Shown: positions 9,684 through 19,225, counted from the stretch's first letter. The stretch is 64,000 bases of DNA from Rhodobacterales bacterium LSUCC0031 (GCA_015689735.1 WVSP01000002.1:434001-498000); one strand, 5' to 3'. Program-made: numbers and translations. The notes: generated from the sequence alone by a model not told the origin.

Positions 9684-9705
9684 CGAATTTTCGTAGGAAA
9701 ATTCG
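9684..9705 (-). repeat. Perfect 9-bp inverted repeat (hairpin 2)
   Basis: CGAATTTTC-GTAG-GAAAATTCG, with no mismatches, seven bases from hairpin 1 and six bases beyond the permease stop codon. It has the same TTCGTANGAA core but different arms, which suggests related elements rather than a simple duplication. Confidence 0.75.
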
Positions 9706-9711
9706 GCATGA

Positions 9712-11175
9712 TCAGTCCTTCAGGCTTTCTTCACGCAATCCGTCAGCCAGCAGGTTCAGGCCAAGGACAAGGCTCATCAGGGCAAGGGCGGGCGGCAGGG
9801 CCGGGTGGGGATAGATCGTCAACAACCGCCGCCCCTCATTGATGGTCGAGCCCCAATCGGGGCTTTCGGGGCTGACGCCAAGGCCAAAAAAACCAAGCGT
9901 TCCTAATAGGATGGTGGTGTATCCGATCCTCAGGCAGAAATCGACGATCAAGGGGCCACGCGCATTGGGCAAGATCTCCCATAGCATGATGTACCATGGA
10001 CCTTCGCCACGGGTTTGAGCCGCCGCAACATAATCGCGGGTTTTGATATCCAGCACGATCCCGCGCACGATGCGAAACACGGTCGGGCTGTTGACGAAAA
10101 CCACCGAGACGAAAACGATCAGCAAATTCCCCGGCACATCGAACAGATCCAGCGCTTCGGGCCAGAGCCGGAATAGCATTGGCAGGTCAGGATCAGAGGC
10201 ATTCGAGATGAGCGACAGATACGCCATCCCACCGACACCGATACAGATCGCCACGATCACATTGCGCAATCCCGGTTGGGTGCGATAGCGCGCGTTGAAC
10301 AAGATCACCAAAAACAGGATCGGGAAAAGGAACAAGATCATCGATAGGTAGTTGGGGATACCTGCCGCCACAATTTCTGGGGCGACCAGCAGGTAGAACA
10401 GCAAGATCACCGGGAATGCCAAGACAAGATTGGCCACGAATGTCACGCCGATATCAAGCTTGCCGCCGAAATAGGCCGCAGGCACGCCAAGCGTGATGCC
10501 CACCATGAAAGCGAAAAGCGTGGCCAAGGGCGCGATCTTCAACACTTCGAAGGCGCCAAAAACCATCCTGCTAAAGACGCAGCGCCCCAGATTGTCGCCA
10601 CCCAGCAAATACCATTGGAATTGTCCCTCTGCGGGGCTGGGCAGAGGGGTTCCGGGCAATTCGTTGCGCATCTGGCTGATCACGTCGATCGGGCCATGCG
10701 GCGCAATGCTTTGCACAAAGATCGCGGTAAAGATCCAGAACATCACCAAGCCAAAGCCCGTCATGCCGATCGGGCTGTCGAAAAGCTTGCCATAAAGACC
10801 AAGCCGGCGCTTGAAACTGATGGAAACTGCAAACAGCACGACGAGCCCGATCCAGACCGGGGTGAGTTGCGCGGCCATGGCCCCGATGATGCCCGCGCGT
10901 TGCGGGTCGGCCACGACCATCCCCGCGATGACATAGCCCACACAGGTCAAGAGGAAGACAAGCACCGCGTAACGCATGGCCAACAAGGCATAATCGACCG
11001 GGCCACGTTGCAGGCTGAGGCTGTGATCAGCATTGATCACCATCTCGCCCGCCCGCTGCCCTGCCAGTGTCAGGACCAGATTAAGTAGAAAGGCCGCGGC
11101 AAAGACCACCGTTGCGCCAATGATGATCGGGTTCAAGAAAACGCCGATGTCACCAGACCATGAGAGAGGTTCCAC
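9712..11175 (-). CDS. ABC transporter permease, DppC/OppC-like, enlarged
   Basis: A 487-residue inner-membrane permease; DppC-type proteins usually have about 300 residues. The C-terminal part carries the family pattern: the loop with RIVRGIVLDIKTRDYVAAA, EILPNARGP, and ESPDWGSTINEGR. The extra length comes from an N-terminal block of about 130 residues with about three hydrophobic helices, and a central insertion (about 275-325) with two more. The start is a GTG at 11175, seven bases after AGGAGG. The upstream permease stop overlaps that ribosome-binding site, so the two are likely translationally coupled. Hairpins follow the stop. Confidence 0.88.
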   Translation of the reverse strand: MEPLSWSGDIGVFLNPIIIGATVVFAAAFLLNLVLTLAGQRAGEMVINADHSLSLQRGPVDYALLAMRYAVLVFLLTCVGYVIAGMVVADPQRAGIIGAMAAQLTPVWIGLVVLFAVSISFKRRLGLYGKLFDSPIGMTGFGLVMFWIFTAIFVQSIAPHGPIDVISQMRNELPGTPLPSPAEGQFQWYLLGGDNLGRCVFSRMVFGAFEVLKIAPLATLFAFMVGITLGVPAAYFGGKLDIGVTFVANLVLAFPVILLFYLLVAPEIVAAGIPNYLSMILFLFPILFLVILFNARYRTQPGLRNVIVAICIGVGGMAYLSLISNASDPDLPMLFRLWPEALDLFDVPGNLLIVFVSVVFVNSPTVFRIVRGIVLDIKTRDYVAAAQTRGEGPWYIMLWEILPNARGPLIVDFCLRIGYTTILLGTLGFFGLGVSPESPDWGSTINEGRRLLTIYPHPALPPALALMSLVLGLNLLADGLREESLKD

Positions 11176-11187
11176 CTGTCATCCTCC

Positions 11188-12276
11188 TCAGGAAATGCGG
11201 ATACGCGGGTTGAGGTAAACATAGCCGATGTCCGAGATCAGTTGTGTCACCAGAACCACGAAAACAGCCACGACCGAGCAGGCCAGTAACAATTCAATGT
11301 CATTGTTCGATGCGGCCTGCACCAAGGTCCATCCAAAGCCATTGTAGTTGAACAAGGTCTCGACGATCACGACGCCCGTCAAAAGCCACGGGAATTGCAG
11401 CATGATCACGGTAAAGGGCGCGATCAGCGCATTGCGCAGCGCGTGCTTGAGCACGATGTTGCGAAAGCTGACACCCTTGAGGCGCGCGGTGCGGATATAT
11501 TGCGCCGTCATCACCTCCGCCATCGAGGCGCGGGTCATCCGGGCGATATAACCCATGCCGTAAAAGGCGATGGTCATCACCGGCAAGGTGAAATTCCAGA
11601 AATTCGCCCCGTCCATCGCGCTGCGCGCAGAGCCAAGGAACAATGTCCCGCCATCCAGCCAGCCCCATTGCACAAGTAGGGGTGAAATCCCGGTCTGCGA
11701 CGAGGCCAAGAGCACGATGAAGATCACACCCGACACATATTCCGGTGTTGCAGTCGTCCCGATCGAGAATGTGGACAAGACACGGTCCGTGCGGCTGCCC
11801 TCGCGCATGCCGGCCAGCACACCAACCAAAAGCGCAGATGGCACGATCACGGCGAAGGCCCAGAACATCAGCACGCCGGTCAGTGCCAAGCGACCGCCGA
11901 TGATATTGGAGACCTCGTCATCCGACACGGTGGAATGGCCCAGATCGCCTTGCAATAGCCCGCAAAAGCGCGGCGCGGTTTCGGGTGTGTCGCCCGGCCC
12001 GAGGCAACGCCCCCGCCACTGGCCTGTCGGTGCGTCCAGGCGCACCCAGCCCGGCACCACGCCCAGCCATTCGCCGTAGCGCATGATCAAGGGGCCACCA
12101 TAGCCATTGCGATCGAGCCACGAGACGACCTCGGCATCGCTCATCCTTGCATTGCCTTGCGTCTTGGCAAGCTTTTCCAGGTTGGGGGCAAGATTGGTGA
12201 GGAAAAACACCACGAAGGTCAGGCAAAGCGCCGTCAAGATCATGACGCCAAAGCGGCGCAGGATAAAAAATGCCAT
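11188..12276 (-). CDS. ABC transporter permease, DppB/OppB-like
   Basis: A 362-residue permease that pairs with the DppC-like protein to form the membrane channel. It begins with the typical MAFFILRRFGVM helix, and the C-terminal half has the EAA-loop region ASMAEVMTAQYIRTARLKG and ALRNALIAPFTV. A periplasmic stretch at roughly 80-130 is longer than usual and contains two Cys residues (WRGRCLG and RFCGLLQ) that could form a disulfide. The gene lies 145 bases after the binding-protein gene, beyond a stable hairpin. Confidence 0.9.
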   Translation of the reverse strand: MAFFILRRFGVMILTALCLTFVVFFLTNLAPNLEKLAKTQGNARMSDAEVVSWLDRNGYGGPLIMRYGEWLGVVPGWVRLDAPTGQWRGRCLGPGDTPETAPRFCGLLQGDLGHSTVSDDEVSNIIGGRLALTGVLMFWAFAVIVPSALLVGVLAGMREGSRTDRVLSTFSIGTTATPEYVSGVIFIVLLASSQTGISPLLVQWGWLDGGTLFLGSARSAMDGANFWNFTLPVMTIAFYGMGYIARMTRASMAEVMTAQYIRTARLKGVSFRNIVLKHALRNALIAPFTVIMLQFPWLLTGVVIVETLFNYNGFGWTLVQAASNNDIELLLACSVVAVFVVLVTQLISDIGYVYLNPRIRIS

Positions 12277-12378
12277 TCGTCGCTGTGTCCTTGCCTAGGG
12301 GAGCGTACCATCGCGCAACGCGCGCTTATGGTGTCCCACGCATGGGTTGGTTCAGCCGGCCAGGGCCATTGCGTCGTT

Positions 12379-12409
12379 GTTCCGGGGCAGCACGTAGCCG
12401 CCCCGGAAC
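12379..12409 (-). terminator. Hairpin between binding-protein and permease genes
   Basis: Perfect 10-bp stem GTTCCGGGGC / GCCCCGGAAC around an 11-base loop, just downstream of the binding-protein stop. No T-run follows. Such hairpins often protect the binding-protein end of an ABC operon mRNA and lower permease expression; that role is inferred. Confidence 0.6.
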
Positions 12410-12421
12410 ATCAGGTGTAAA

Positions 12422-14059
12422 TCAGGACGCGAGGCCCAAGTGATGCACGTTGATCTCGAACTTGGGATGCATATCCGCGTTCAAGACACCCTCGCGATAG
12501 TGGCGGAACAGCGAGCGCCAGAAGGGGATGAAGGTCACGGCCTCTTCTTGCATGATCTGCTGGAGGCGCGCCATCACCACGCGGCGGGCATCGGCGTCTT
12601 GGATGCCGTTTGCCTCGTCGAGCAGGCGGTCGAACTCGGCGTTCGAGAAACCCGTCTCGTTCCATGCCACGCCCGAGCGATATGCAAGGTTCAGGATCTG
12701 CACGCCCAACTCGCGGTGGTTCCACTCGGTTGCCGAGAAGGGATAGTTCAGCCAGTCGTTCCAGAAGGTCGAACCGGGCAGCACTTCGCGGGTCACAGTC
12801 ATGCCGGCATCGCGCATCTGTGCCGCGATCGCGTCACAGGTGAAACGACCCAGACCATCGTCGAGCGAGATCAGTGTGAAGTTGTGATCGGCATGGCCCG
12901 CGGCGGCGAGACGCGCATTGGCCGCGGCTTTGTCCACCACCATCGGCGGTAGCGCGGCATATTCGGGATGGATCGGGCAGACATGGTGGTTTTCACCAAC
13001 CGTGCCTTGGCCATTCATACCCAGTTCCAACACCACCGACAGATCGACCGCTTCCAGCATTGCGCGGCGCACCTCGACGTTGTCGTAAGGTGCGTTGAGC
13101 TGGTTGGGGCGCACAACCACGGTTGCACCGGTCGTCACATCCGATTGGGTCCAACCAACGGCCGAGAACAGATCGACAAATTCGCCGACCGTCTCATAGG
13201 TCATGTCGAACTCACCGGCTTCCGCACCGGCGAACCACGCTGCGGGATCGGTGCCAAGATCGACAAAAGTGATTTCGTCGAGATAGGCATTGCCCCAATA
13301 ACTATGCGCGGTGTTGCGCTCCAGACGGCAGGAAATGCCGACTTGGTGGTCCGCGATCTTGTAGGCGCCGGTGCCGATCCCGTGGTCGAGCGGGTTCGTA
13401 CCGATCAGGTCGCGGTGCTGGATGGCGCTGGGGTAATCGGCGATGCCGGGAACCAGCGTGATGTCAGGCGCGGGCAGGTTGATCTGTACGGTCAGCGGGT
13501 CAACGACGACCACGCCACCTTCACGGGCTTGGCCGGTGTTGCTATCGACCAGACCACCCATACGCGCGGCCATGGAGTTGCCTTCAACCGTGGTATCGCA
13601 CCATCCGACGAAGTTCGCCGCGACATCCTCGGCGGTGAAATCATCGCCATTGTTCCACTTCACGCCGGGGCGCACGCGCAATGTGTATTGGGTGGCATCG
13701 GCATTGGCTTCCCAGCTGTCCAGCAGGATACCCGAGAACGAGCCGTCGCGATTATACTCGATCAGGTACTCAAGAAGGCCGCGGCTGACATTGCCAAGTT
13801 GCGACCAGTCATAGGTGCGCGGATCCTTGAGGGCGAGGATCTGCATCTGGATGCGCAGTTTGCCGCCCATGGGCGGCGTGACGCGCTGTGCCATGGCGGG
13901 CTTGAGCCCGATCATGGTGTATGCAGCCGCAGCCGACACGCCCAACGCAGTTGCACGCACCATGAATTCACGGCGGCTCATCTGGCCTGCCTTGTATTCA
14001 CGGGCGTACATCTCTGCGACCGGGTGGGTCGTCCGTGTGCCGCCGGAAAGGTTTGTCAT
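12422..14059 (-). CDS. ABC transporter substrate-binding protein, family 5 (peptide/oligopeptide type)
   Basis: A 545-residue periplasmic binding protein. A twin-arginine-like signal (MSRREFMVRATALG at about 27-40, then a hydrophobic segment ending KPAMAQ) precedes the mature part. The mature sequence has the family-5 pattern: RPGVKWNNGDDFTAEDV, then GTGAYKI and the C-terminal lobe. Family 5 proteins bind di- and oligopeptides, opines, nickel and other small molecules, so the substrate is not settled. The start at 14059 has GGGAG upstream. It is the first transporter gene of the minus-strand group, 244 bases behind the AraC regulator. Confidence 0.9.
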   Translation of the reverse strand: MTNLSGGTRTTHPVAEMYAREYKAGQMSRREFMVRATALGVSAAAAYTMIGLKPAMAQRVTPPMGGKLRIQMQILALKDPRTYDWSQLGNVSRGLLEYLIEYNRDGSFSGILLDSWEANADATQYTLRVRPGVKWNNGDDFTAEDVAANFVGWCDTTVEGNSMAARMGGLVDSNTGQAREGGVVVVDPLTVQINLPAPDITLVPGIADYPSAIQHRDLIGTNPLDHGIGTGAYKIADHQVGISCRLERNTAHSYWGNAYLDEITFVDLGTDPAAWFAGAEAGEFDMTYETVGEFVDLFSAVGWTQSDVTTGATVVVRPNQLNAPYDNVEVRRAMLEAVDLSVVLELGMNGQGTVGENHHVCPIHPEYAALPPMVVDKAAANARLAAAGHADHNFTLISLDDGLGRFTCDAIAAQMRDAGMTVTREVLPGSTFWNDWLNYPFSATEWNHRELGVQILNLAYRSGVAWNETGFSNAEFDRLLDEANGIQDADARRVVMARLQQIMQEEAVTFIPFWRSLFRHYREGVLNADMHPKFEINVHHLGLAS

Positions 14060-14303
14060 TTGTCTTCTCCCTGTGTCGTTTTTATGGTTGGCCATCTTGC
14101 CGCCCTTTTGTCCGCGGCGACATCACACATGTCAGCCATCGGCTTCCCGTATTCCGCGGTTTTTCGCGCGTTCCGTCAATCACCAGTTGTGACCAATCTT
14201 GAGCCGTTCCCGACCCAGCCCCGATCAAAAACGACATGGACCCATATCGCAACCCCTTGCGCCGAATTTTTTCGCCCATTCGAGTCACCGCAAAACCGTA
14301 TGA

Positions 14304-15092
14304 TCATGGACCGGCACGATAGCTGATAGGGGATCGTGCGGTTGCTTGCTGAAAGGCGCGGGTGAAATAAGCGGCTGACGAAAAGCCCAAAGTTTGGGCA
14401 ATTTCCCTGGCCGGCATATCCGTGTCGCGAAGCAGCCGACGCGCCTCGTGCATGATCCTTTCGTTGAGTAAGGCAAGCGCCGGACGGCCAGCTGCATCGC
14501 GACAAACGCGCGACAAATGGGTGGGTGTGACACCAAGCGCTTGGGCATAATCGGCAATGCCTGCGCCGGAACGAAATTTCCCCTCGACGTGATCCGCAAA
14601 GGCTTCGGCCAAGCGGTGTGTGTTGTGGCGCAGGGTCAATCCGCTGTCGCCCTGCGACTCGCGCGCCATCCACGCCGAGATCAACAGCCCATAGCCCATC
14701 AAGGCCCGCTCCATGGCGGGGGCATGGGCGCTCAATTCCCGCTCGACCCGCTCGAGATGCCCGGTCAGGCTAGCCTGACCTTCGATCGTCGTGACACGAC
14801 GCTGAAACGGGCTGGGCGGCATGGCAAGCGCGTTTTCCGCGGGCAGGGTGAATTCCACCCCCTGCAACTGAGCTGGAAGCTCGATCGCGAATTGCGTGCC
14901 TGCGGGCAGAAAGATCGCGGTATTCGGCCCGAAACCGCGCGTGACACCACGGATAGTGACGCGCCCTTGGCCGCGGGTAATCCAATAGAGCCTGTGGCGC
15001 TTCTGGCTATGCAACAATTCCAGCCGCCACGCATCCTTCATGCGCAGCTGGCCAAGCGAGGTGATGCGGAACCCTTGGGCCGAGTCGGTCAT
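14304..15092 (-). CDS. AraC-family transcriptional regulator
   Basis: A 262-residue regulator. The N-terminal half (about 1-150) is a cupin-like ligand domain, with GQGRVTIRGVTRGF and FLPAGTQFAIELP. The C-terminal half has two helix-turn-helix units: GIADYAQALGVTPTHLSRV and, after the linker, PAREIAQTLGFSSAAYFTR followed by FQQATARSPISYR. It lies directly upstream of, and in the same direction as, the ABC importer, so it is the likely local regulator of that system, perhaps responding to the transported compound. The ribosome-binding site is weak. Confidence 0.87.
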   Translation of the reverse strand: MTDSAQGFRITSLGQLRMKDAWRLELLHSQKRHRLYWITRGQGRVTIRGVTRGFGPNTAIFLPAGTQFAIELPAQLQGVEFTLPAENALAMPPSPFQRRVTTIEGQASLTGHLERVERELSAHAPAMERALMGYGLLISAWMARESQGDSGLTLRHNTHRLAEAFADHVEGKFRSGAGIADYAQALGVTPTHLSRVCRDAAGRPALALLNERIMHEARRLLRDTDMPAREIAQTLGFSSAAYFTRAFQQATARSPISYRAGP

Positions 15093-15160
15093 CCCGCAAG
15101 GCTGGGCCGGATGTTGGAATTATGCAACCAACTTGCCACGAAAGGACGCGACCCCGGCAG

Positions 15161-16051
15161 TTAGGCGTCCGATTTTGAGACATTAACGGCCAAACGCGGA
15201 TCAACACCACGCCATGCCTGCATCCGCGCGCGAAACCATGTGCGCTGGCGTTTCGCATATTGGCGCGTCGCGATGATGGCCGCGTCACGCGCGGCCCGCA
15301 AGGTCATCTCGCCCCGCAAATGGGCGACCAACTCTGGTGCGCCAATGGCGCGCATCGCAGGCAAGGCCGGGTCCCATCGCGACAGGTTGGCCGCGACCTC
15401 GTCAACGGCGCCATAGGCCAACATCACATCGAACCGACGCGCGATCCGCTCATTGAGCCAATCCACCGGCGCATCGATCCTGAGCGCAGTGCAATCTGAC
15501 AGTGCCAAGAGCGGCGCGGGGGTCGCGGCCTGCCAGGCAGCAAGGCCTTGGCCTGTGGCGGTCAACACCTCCCATGCGCGCTGGACACGGGCGCGATTGG
15601 CAAGGTCGATCTTGCCGGTTGTGTCGGGATCAAGCGCTGCGATGAGGGCGGGCAAGGACATGGCATCGCCCTTGGCGCGCACCGTTGCGGGGGTAGGCGG
15701 AATATTGGCCAACCCTTCGGTCAGAGCGCGGAAATAGAGACCTGTGCCGCCTACGATAATCGGCCGCTCACCTGTCAAAAGCGCGCCGACTTCGCGCAGC
15801 CAATGTCCTACGGAATAGTCGTTGTCCCAGCTGACATGGCCGTAAAGTCTGTGTGGCGCGCGCGCGAGGTCTGTCGCATCTGGCCGCGCGGTCAGCACGC
15901 GCCAGTTGCCATAGACCTGCAAGGCATCGGCATTCACGATGACGCCCCCTTGTGCCTGCGCGATCGCAAGTGCCAGCGCCGACTTCCCCGAGGCGGTCGG
16001 ACCTGCAATCAAAACCGGGCGGTCTTTGGGGATTGTTGTTAAATCGATCAA
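15161..16051 (-). CDS. miaA: tRNA dimethylallyltransferase
   Basis: A 296-residue enzyme that transfers a dimethylallyl group to A37 of tRNAs reading codons that begin with U. The P-loop GPTASGKS lies at 17-24, followed by [30 protein letters not shown] and the C-terminal [14 protein letters not shown] motif, all standard for MiaA. I place the start at a TTG (16051) with AAGG just upstream; no ATG is available close to the P-loop, and more distant starts would add an unlikely Pro/Gln-rich leader. The gene diverges from pyrH. Confidence 0.88.
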   Translation of the reverse strand: MIDLTTIPKDRPVLIAGPTASGKSALALAIAQAQGGVIVNADALQVYGNWRVLTARPDATDLARAPHRLYGHVSWDNDYSVGHWLREVGALLTGERPIIVGGTGLYFRALTEGLANIPPTPATVRAKGDAMSLPALIAALDPDTTGKIDLANRARVQRAWEVLTATGQGLAAWQAATPAPLLALSDCTALRIDAPVDWLNERIARRFDVMLAYGAVDEVAANLSRWDPALPAMRAIGAPELVAHLRGEMTLRAARDAAIIATRQYAKRQRTWFRARMQAWRGVDPRLAVNVSKSDA

Positions 16052-16148
16052 TGCCTTGCTCTGTGATTGCGGCGGCGGGGTTGCGGCCCTTGGCTGGGGT
16101 GAATATGGCCTGAGCCGGCGCAAGGGGCGTTGAACACCACCCAGTTTT

Positions 16149-16188
16149 AGACCATGGTGCGCCGCGCGCAATGCGCTGTGGTCTTTTT
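16149..16188 (+). promoter_or_regulatory. Hairpin plus T-run in the pyrH leader
   Basis: AGACCA and TGGTCT pair around an inner GCGC/GCGC stem (with an internal loop), followed by five T and then CCCC. It lies 20 bases before the pyrH start. It looks like a terminator or attenuator in the leader of the envelope cluster; pyrimidine-linked attenuation is conceivable but unproven. Confidence 0.4.
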
Positions 16189-16208
16189 CCCCAATCAAGG
16201 AGCCGCCC

Positions 16209-16943
16209 ATGTCCGACAGCCTCATCGCACCGTCCGATGCCCGCTATAGCCGGGTGATGTTGAAAATCTCGGGCGAGGCGTTGATGGGTGATCAGGGATT
16301 TGGTCTGCACCCGCCGACAGTCGAGCGCATCGCGCGCGAGGTGAAATCGGTCCATGATCTGGGTGTCGAGATCTGCATGGTCATTGGCGGCGGCAATATC
16401 TTTCGCGGCCTGCAAGGCAGCGCGCAAGGTATGGAGCGGACCACGGCGGATTACATGGGCATGCTCGCCACCGTGATGAATGCGCTTGCCATGCAATCGT
16501 CGCTGGAATCGATCGGGGTCTTCACCCGTGTTATCTCGGCCATTACCATGAACGAGGTGGCCGAGCCTTATATTCGCCGCCGCGCGATCCGTCATCTGGA
16601 GAAAAAGCGCGTCTGCATCTTCGCTGCCGGTACCGGAAACCCCTATTTCACCACCGACACGGCGGCGACCTTGCGCGCATCCGAGATGGATTGTCAGGCG
16701 ATATTCAAAGGCACCAAGGTCGATGGCGTGTACGACAAAGATCCCAAGAAGCACGCCGATGCCAAGCGCTACGAGAGCGTCACCTATGACGAGGTTTTGG
16801 CCCAGCATCTTGGAGTGATGGACGCGTCTGCCATTGCGCTTGCCCGTGAGAACAACCTGCCCATCATCGTTTTCAGCCTAGATGAGCCGGGCGGTTTCAA
16901 GGGCATTTTGGCAGGGCGCGGGACCTATACCAAGGTGTCCTGA
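16209..16943 (+). CDS. pyrH: UMP kinase
   Basis: A 244-residue amino-acid-kinase-fold enzyme that phosphorylates UMP to UDP in pyrimidine synthesis. It shows [13 protein letters not shown] at the start, [11 protein letters not shown] for phosphate binding, [15 protein letters not shown], and [16 protein letters not shown] near the nucleotide site; [16 protein letters not shown] is typical of bacterial PyrH. AAGGAG lies seven bases before the ATG. It begins the long plus-strand run pyrH-frr-uppS-cdsA-dxr-rseP-bamA and lipid A genes. Confidence 0.97.
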   Translation: MSDSLIAPSDARYSRVMLKISGEALMGDQGFGLHPPTVERIAREVKSVHDLGVEICMVIGGGNIFRGLQGSAQGMERTTADYMGMLATVMNALAMQSSLESIGVFTRVISAITMNEVAEPYIRRRAIRHLEKKRVCIFAAGTGNPYFTTDTAATLRASEMDCQAIFKGTKVDGVYDKDPKKHADAKRYESVTYDEVLAQHLGVMDASAIALARENNLPIIVFSLDEPGGFKGILAGRGTYTKVS

Positions 16944-17050
16944 GCGCAACCTTGGGCGATTGACAGGGCTTGAGCGGCAAGACGGTTCTGGAAACCGCGC
17001 GCAGCTTTAGATATGACGCTGCCCAACAGGAGCGATAAAGGGCCGAGCAG

Positions 17051-17617
17051 ATGGCAGAAGACGAACTTGACATCGACCTTGATGATCTCGCGCGCCGGAT
17101 GGATGGTGCATTAGCGGCTTTGCGCACGGAATTTGCGTCACTCAGAACCGGGCGCGCCTCGGCCAGTATGCTGGAGCCGGTGATGGTCGATGCTTATGGG
17201 CAGATGACGCCGATCAACCAAGTCGGCACCATCAACGTCCCGGAACCGCGCATGGTCACGATCAATGTCTGGGATAGGGGTCTTGTCGGCAAGGTCGAGA
17301 AAGCCATTCGCGACAGCGGCCTTGGGATCAACCCTCAGCTCAACGGCACCATCATCATGTTGCCGATCCCCGAGTTGAACGAGGAACGCCGCCGCGAATT
17401 GACCAAGGTCGCCGCCCAGTATGCCGAGCATGCCCGCGTCTCGGTGCGCAATGTCCGCCGCGATGGCATGGACCAGATCAAGAAGGCCAAAGCCAAGGGC
17501 ATGTCGGAAGACGACGTGAAGCTTTGGGAGGATGAGGTGCAGGAATTGACCAATGCCCATATCGCAAAGGTCGATGCCACACTTGAAACCAAGCAGGCGG
17601 AAATCATGCAAGTTTGA
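17051..17617 (+). CDS. frr: Ribosome recycling factor
   Basis: A 188-residue protein that, with EF-G, splits the post-termination ribosome. Family motifs are [24 protein letters not shown] near the N-terminus, [32 protein letters not shown], and [19 protein letters not shown]. Length is standard. It follows pyrH by 107 bases, the common bacterial order, and is followed at once by an intrinsic terminator. Confidence 0.97.
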   Translation: MAEDELDIDLDDLARRMDGALAALRTEFASLRTGRASASMLEPVMVDAYGQMTPINQVGTINVPEPRMVTINVWDRGLVGKVEKAIRDSGLGINPQLNGTIIMLPIPELNEERRRELTKVAAQYAEHARVSVRNVRRDGMDQIKKAKAKGMSEDDVKLWEDEVQELTNAHIAKVDATLETKQAEIMQV

Positions 17618-17619
17618 TC

Positions 17620-17644
17620 AAAATGGCCCTAAATGGGCCATTTT
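17620..17644 (+). terminator. Intrinsic terminator after frr
   Basis: Perfect 10-bp stem AAAATGGCCC-TAAAT-GGGCCATTTT starting 2 bases after the frr stop; the 3' arm supplies the T-run, extended by GTT. It may separate pyrH-frr from uppS and the lipid genes, or allow partial read-through. Confidence 0.8.
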
Positions 17645-17686
17645 GTTATCGTCTTGTTTGTTTTTGTCGCTCAAGGAACTGGGTTT

Positions 17687-18403
17687 ATGTCACACGCCAA
17701 AAGCCATCCGCATCACGTGGCCATCATCATGGATGGCAATGGCCGGTGGGCGCAGATGCGCGGCCGTCCAAGGCTGTTTGGCCATACTGCCGGTGCGCGG
17801 CGGGTCAAGGACATCGTGCGCGCTTGCCCTGATCTTGGGGTCAAGTATCTCACCATTTTCGCGTTTTCGACGGAAAACTGGAAGCGCACCCAAACCGAAG
17901 TGGCCGGGCTGATGCGGTTGTTTAAGCGCTATATCCGGCGCGAGGCCAAGGCACTTTTTGAAGAAAATGTGCGCGTCCGCTTCATTGGCGACCGGGTACG
18001 GCTTGAGCCCTCCTTGGTCGAGTTGATGGATGGGCTAGAGTTGATGACTGCGGGCAATACAGGCACCAATCTGACCATCGCACTCAACTACGGTGGCCGC
18101 GATGAGGTGACACGGGCCGCCCGGAGGCTGGCGCATGATGTAGCAATGGGCAAACTTGATCCGCGCGCGATCACCGATGACACATTCCCGCGCTATCTCG
18201 ATACATACGTGCTGCCCGATCCCGATCTGGTGATCCGCACCAGTGGTGAGGCGCGCATTTCCAATTTCCTGCTCTGGCAATCTGCTTATGCGGAGTATGA
18301 ATTCATCGACACGCTCTGGCCCGATTTCACCGAGGCCGAATTTGCAAAGGTGATCGGCCGTTTCGGCCAACGCGAACGCCGCTTTGGCGCGGTCACGGCC
18401 TGA
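17687..18403 (+). CDS. uppS: Isoprenyl transferase (undecaprenyl diphosphate synthase)
   Basis: A 238-residue cis-prenyltransferase that makes the undecaprenyl diphosphate carrier for peptidoglycan and polysaccharides. The catalytic motif HVAIIMDGNGRWA places Asp at residue 16. TIFAFSTENWKRT, LTIALNYGGRDE and the C-terminal PDLVIRTSGEARISNFLLWQ with AYAEYEF complete the signature. The ATG at 17687 is preceded by AAGGAA; earlier in-frame codons lie inside or next to the terminator hairpin. The end nearly touches cdsA. Confidence 0.96.
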   Translation: MSHAKSHPHHVAIIMDGNGRWAQMRGRPRLFGHTAGARRVKDIVRACPDLGVKYLTIFAFSTENWKRTQTEVAGLMRLFKRYIRREAKALFEENVRVRFIGDRVRLEPSLVELMDGLELMTAGNTGTNLTIALNYGGRDEVTRAARRLAHDVAMGKLDPRAITDDTFPRYLDTYVLPDPDLVIRTSGEARISNFLLWQSAYAEYEFIDTLWPDFTEAEFAKVIGRFGQRERRFGAVTA

Positions 18404-18410
18404 GGTTCAC

Positions 18411-19202
18411 GTGGCCCACGCCCGTGATAGCTTTTCTGATCTGACCACGCGGATGGCCACGGGCGCTGTGATCGCCTTGGTCGGTCTTGCGGCGGTTTGG
18501 GCAGGGGGGTGGTGGTTTACTGCTCTTGTCGCGCTCTTGGTGGCGACCTTGGTTTGGGAACTAGTCCGCATGCTTGGCGGCGCGGGGCAGGGGGCCGTTG
18601 TCTTGGGTCTATTGGCTGGGGTGACCATCTTGGCGACCAAGCTGTTGCCGATCTGGGTGGCGTTGAGTTTGGCGCTCTGCGTGGCCTTGGCAGCGGTCGT
18701 GATGCTGGCGCGGCATCGTCGTCTTTTTGTGGTGACGATCGCGATGATCCTGTTGGCCGGTGTGGGATTGATCCTGCACCGCGACAGCTTTGGCCTGACA
18801 TGGATGTTGTGGCTGGTGCTGGTGGTCGTGATCACCGACATATTGGGCTATTTCGCCGGTCGCTTGATCGGCGGCCCAAAGTTCTGGCCACGCGTGAGCC
18901 CCAAGAAAACATGGTCCGGCACGGTCGCGGGCTGGGTTGGGGCAGCCATTGTCGGTTGGGCCTTCATGGCGCTAACGGGGGTGGGCGCCGAATTGGTGGC
19001 CATCTCGGTGGCGCTCAGCATTGCCAGCCAGATGGGTGATGTCGGCGAATCCGCGCTCAAGCGGCATATGGGCGTGAAGGACAGTTCCAACCTTTTGCCC
19101 GGCCATGGTGGCGTCTATGATCGCTTCGATGGGTTGCTTGGGGCGGCCTTTGTGCTGGTCATCGTCGAAAGCGTGACCGCATTCCCGCCGCCGCCTTTGT
19201 GA
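18411..19202 (+). CDS. cdsA: Phosphatidate cytidylyltransferase
   Basis: A 263-residue inner-membrane enzyme that makes CDP-diacylglycerol from phosphatidate and CTP. It has about seven to eight hydrophobic helices and the CDS signature near the C-terminus (ESALKRHMGVKDSSNLLPGH, then GGVYDRFDGLL). SPKKTWSG is also typical. I chose GTG at 18411, six bases after GAGG and 8 bases past the uppS stop; an alternative start at 18384 would overlap uppS by 20 bases. Confidence 0.93.
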   Translation: MAHARDSFSDLTTRMATGAVIALVGLAAVWAGGWWFTALVALLVATLVWELVRMLGGAGQGAVVLGLLAGVTILATKLLPIWVALSLALCVALAAVVMLARHRRLFVVTIAMILLAGVGLILHRDSFGLTWMLWLVLVVVITDILGYFAGRLIGGPKFWPRVSPKKTWSGTVAGWVGAAIVGWAFMALTGVGAELVAISVALSIASQMGDVGESALKRHMGVKDSSNLLPGHGGVYDRFDGLLGAAFVLVIVESVTAFPPPPL

Positions 19203-19225
19203 CCGCCGAGCGAAAGTAGGGGCCA

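Noticed and set aside
15768-16808. Minus-strand open frame of 346 codons over pyrH and the start of miaA
   Set aside because: It conflicts with strongly supported pyrH and miaA and has no motif.
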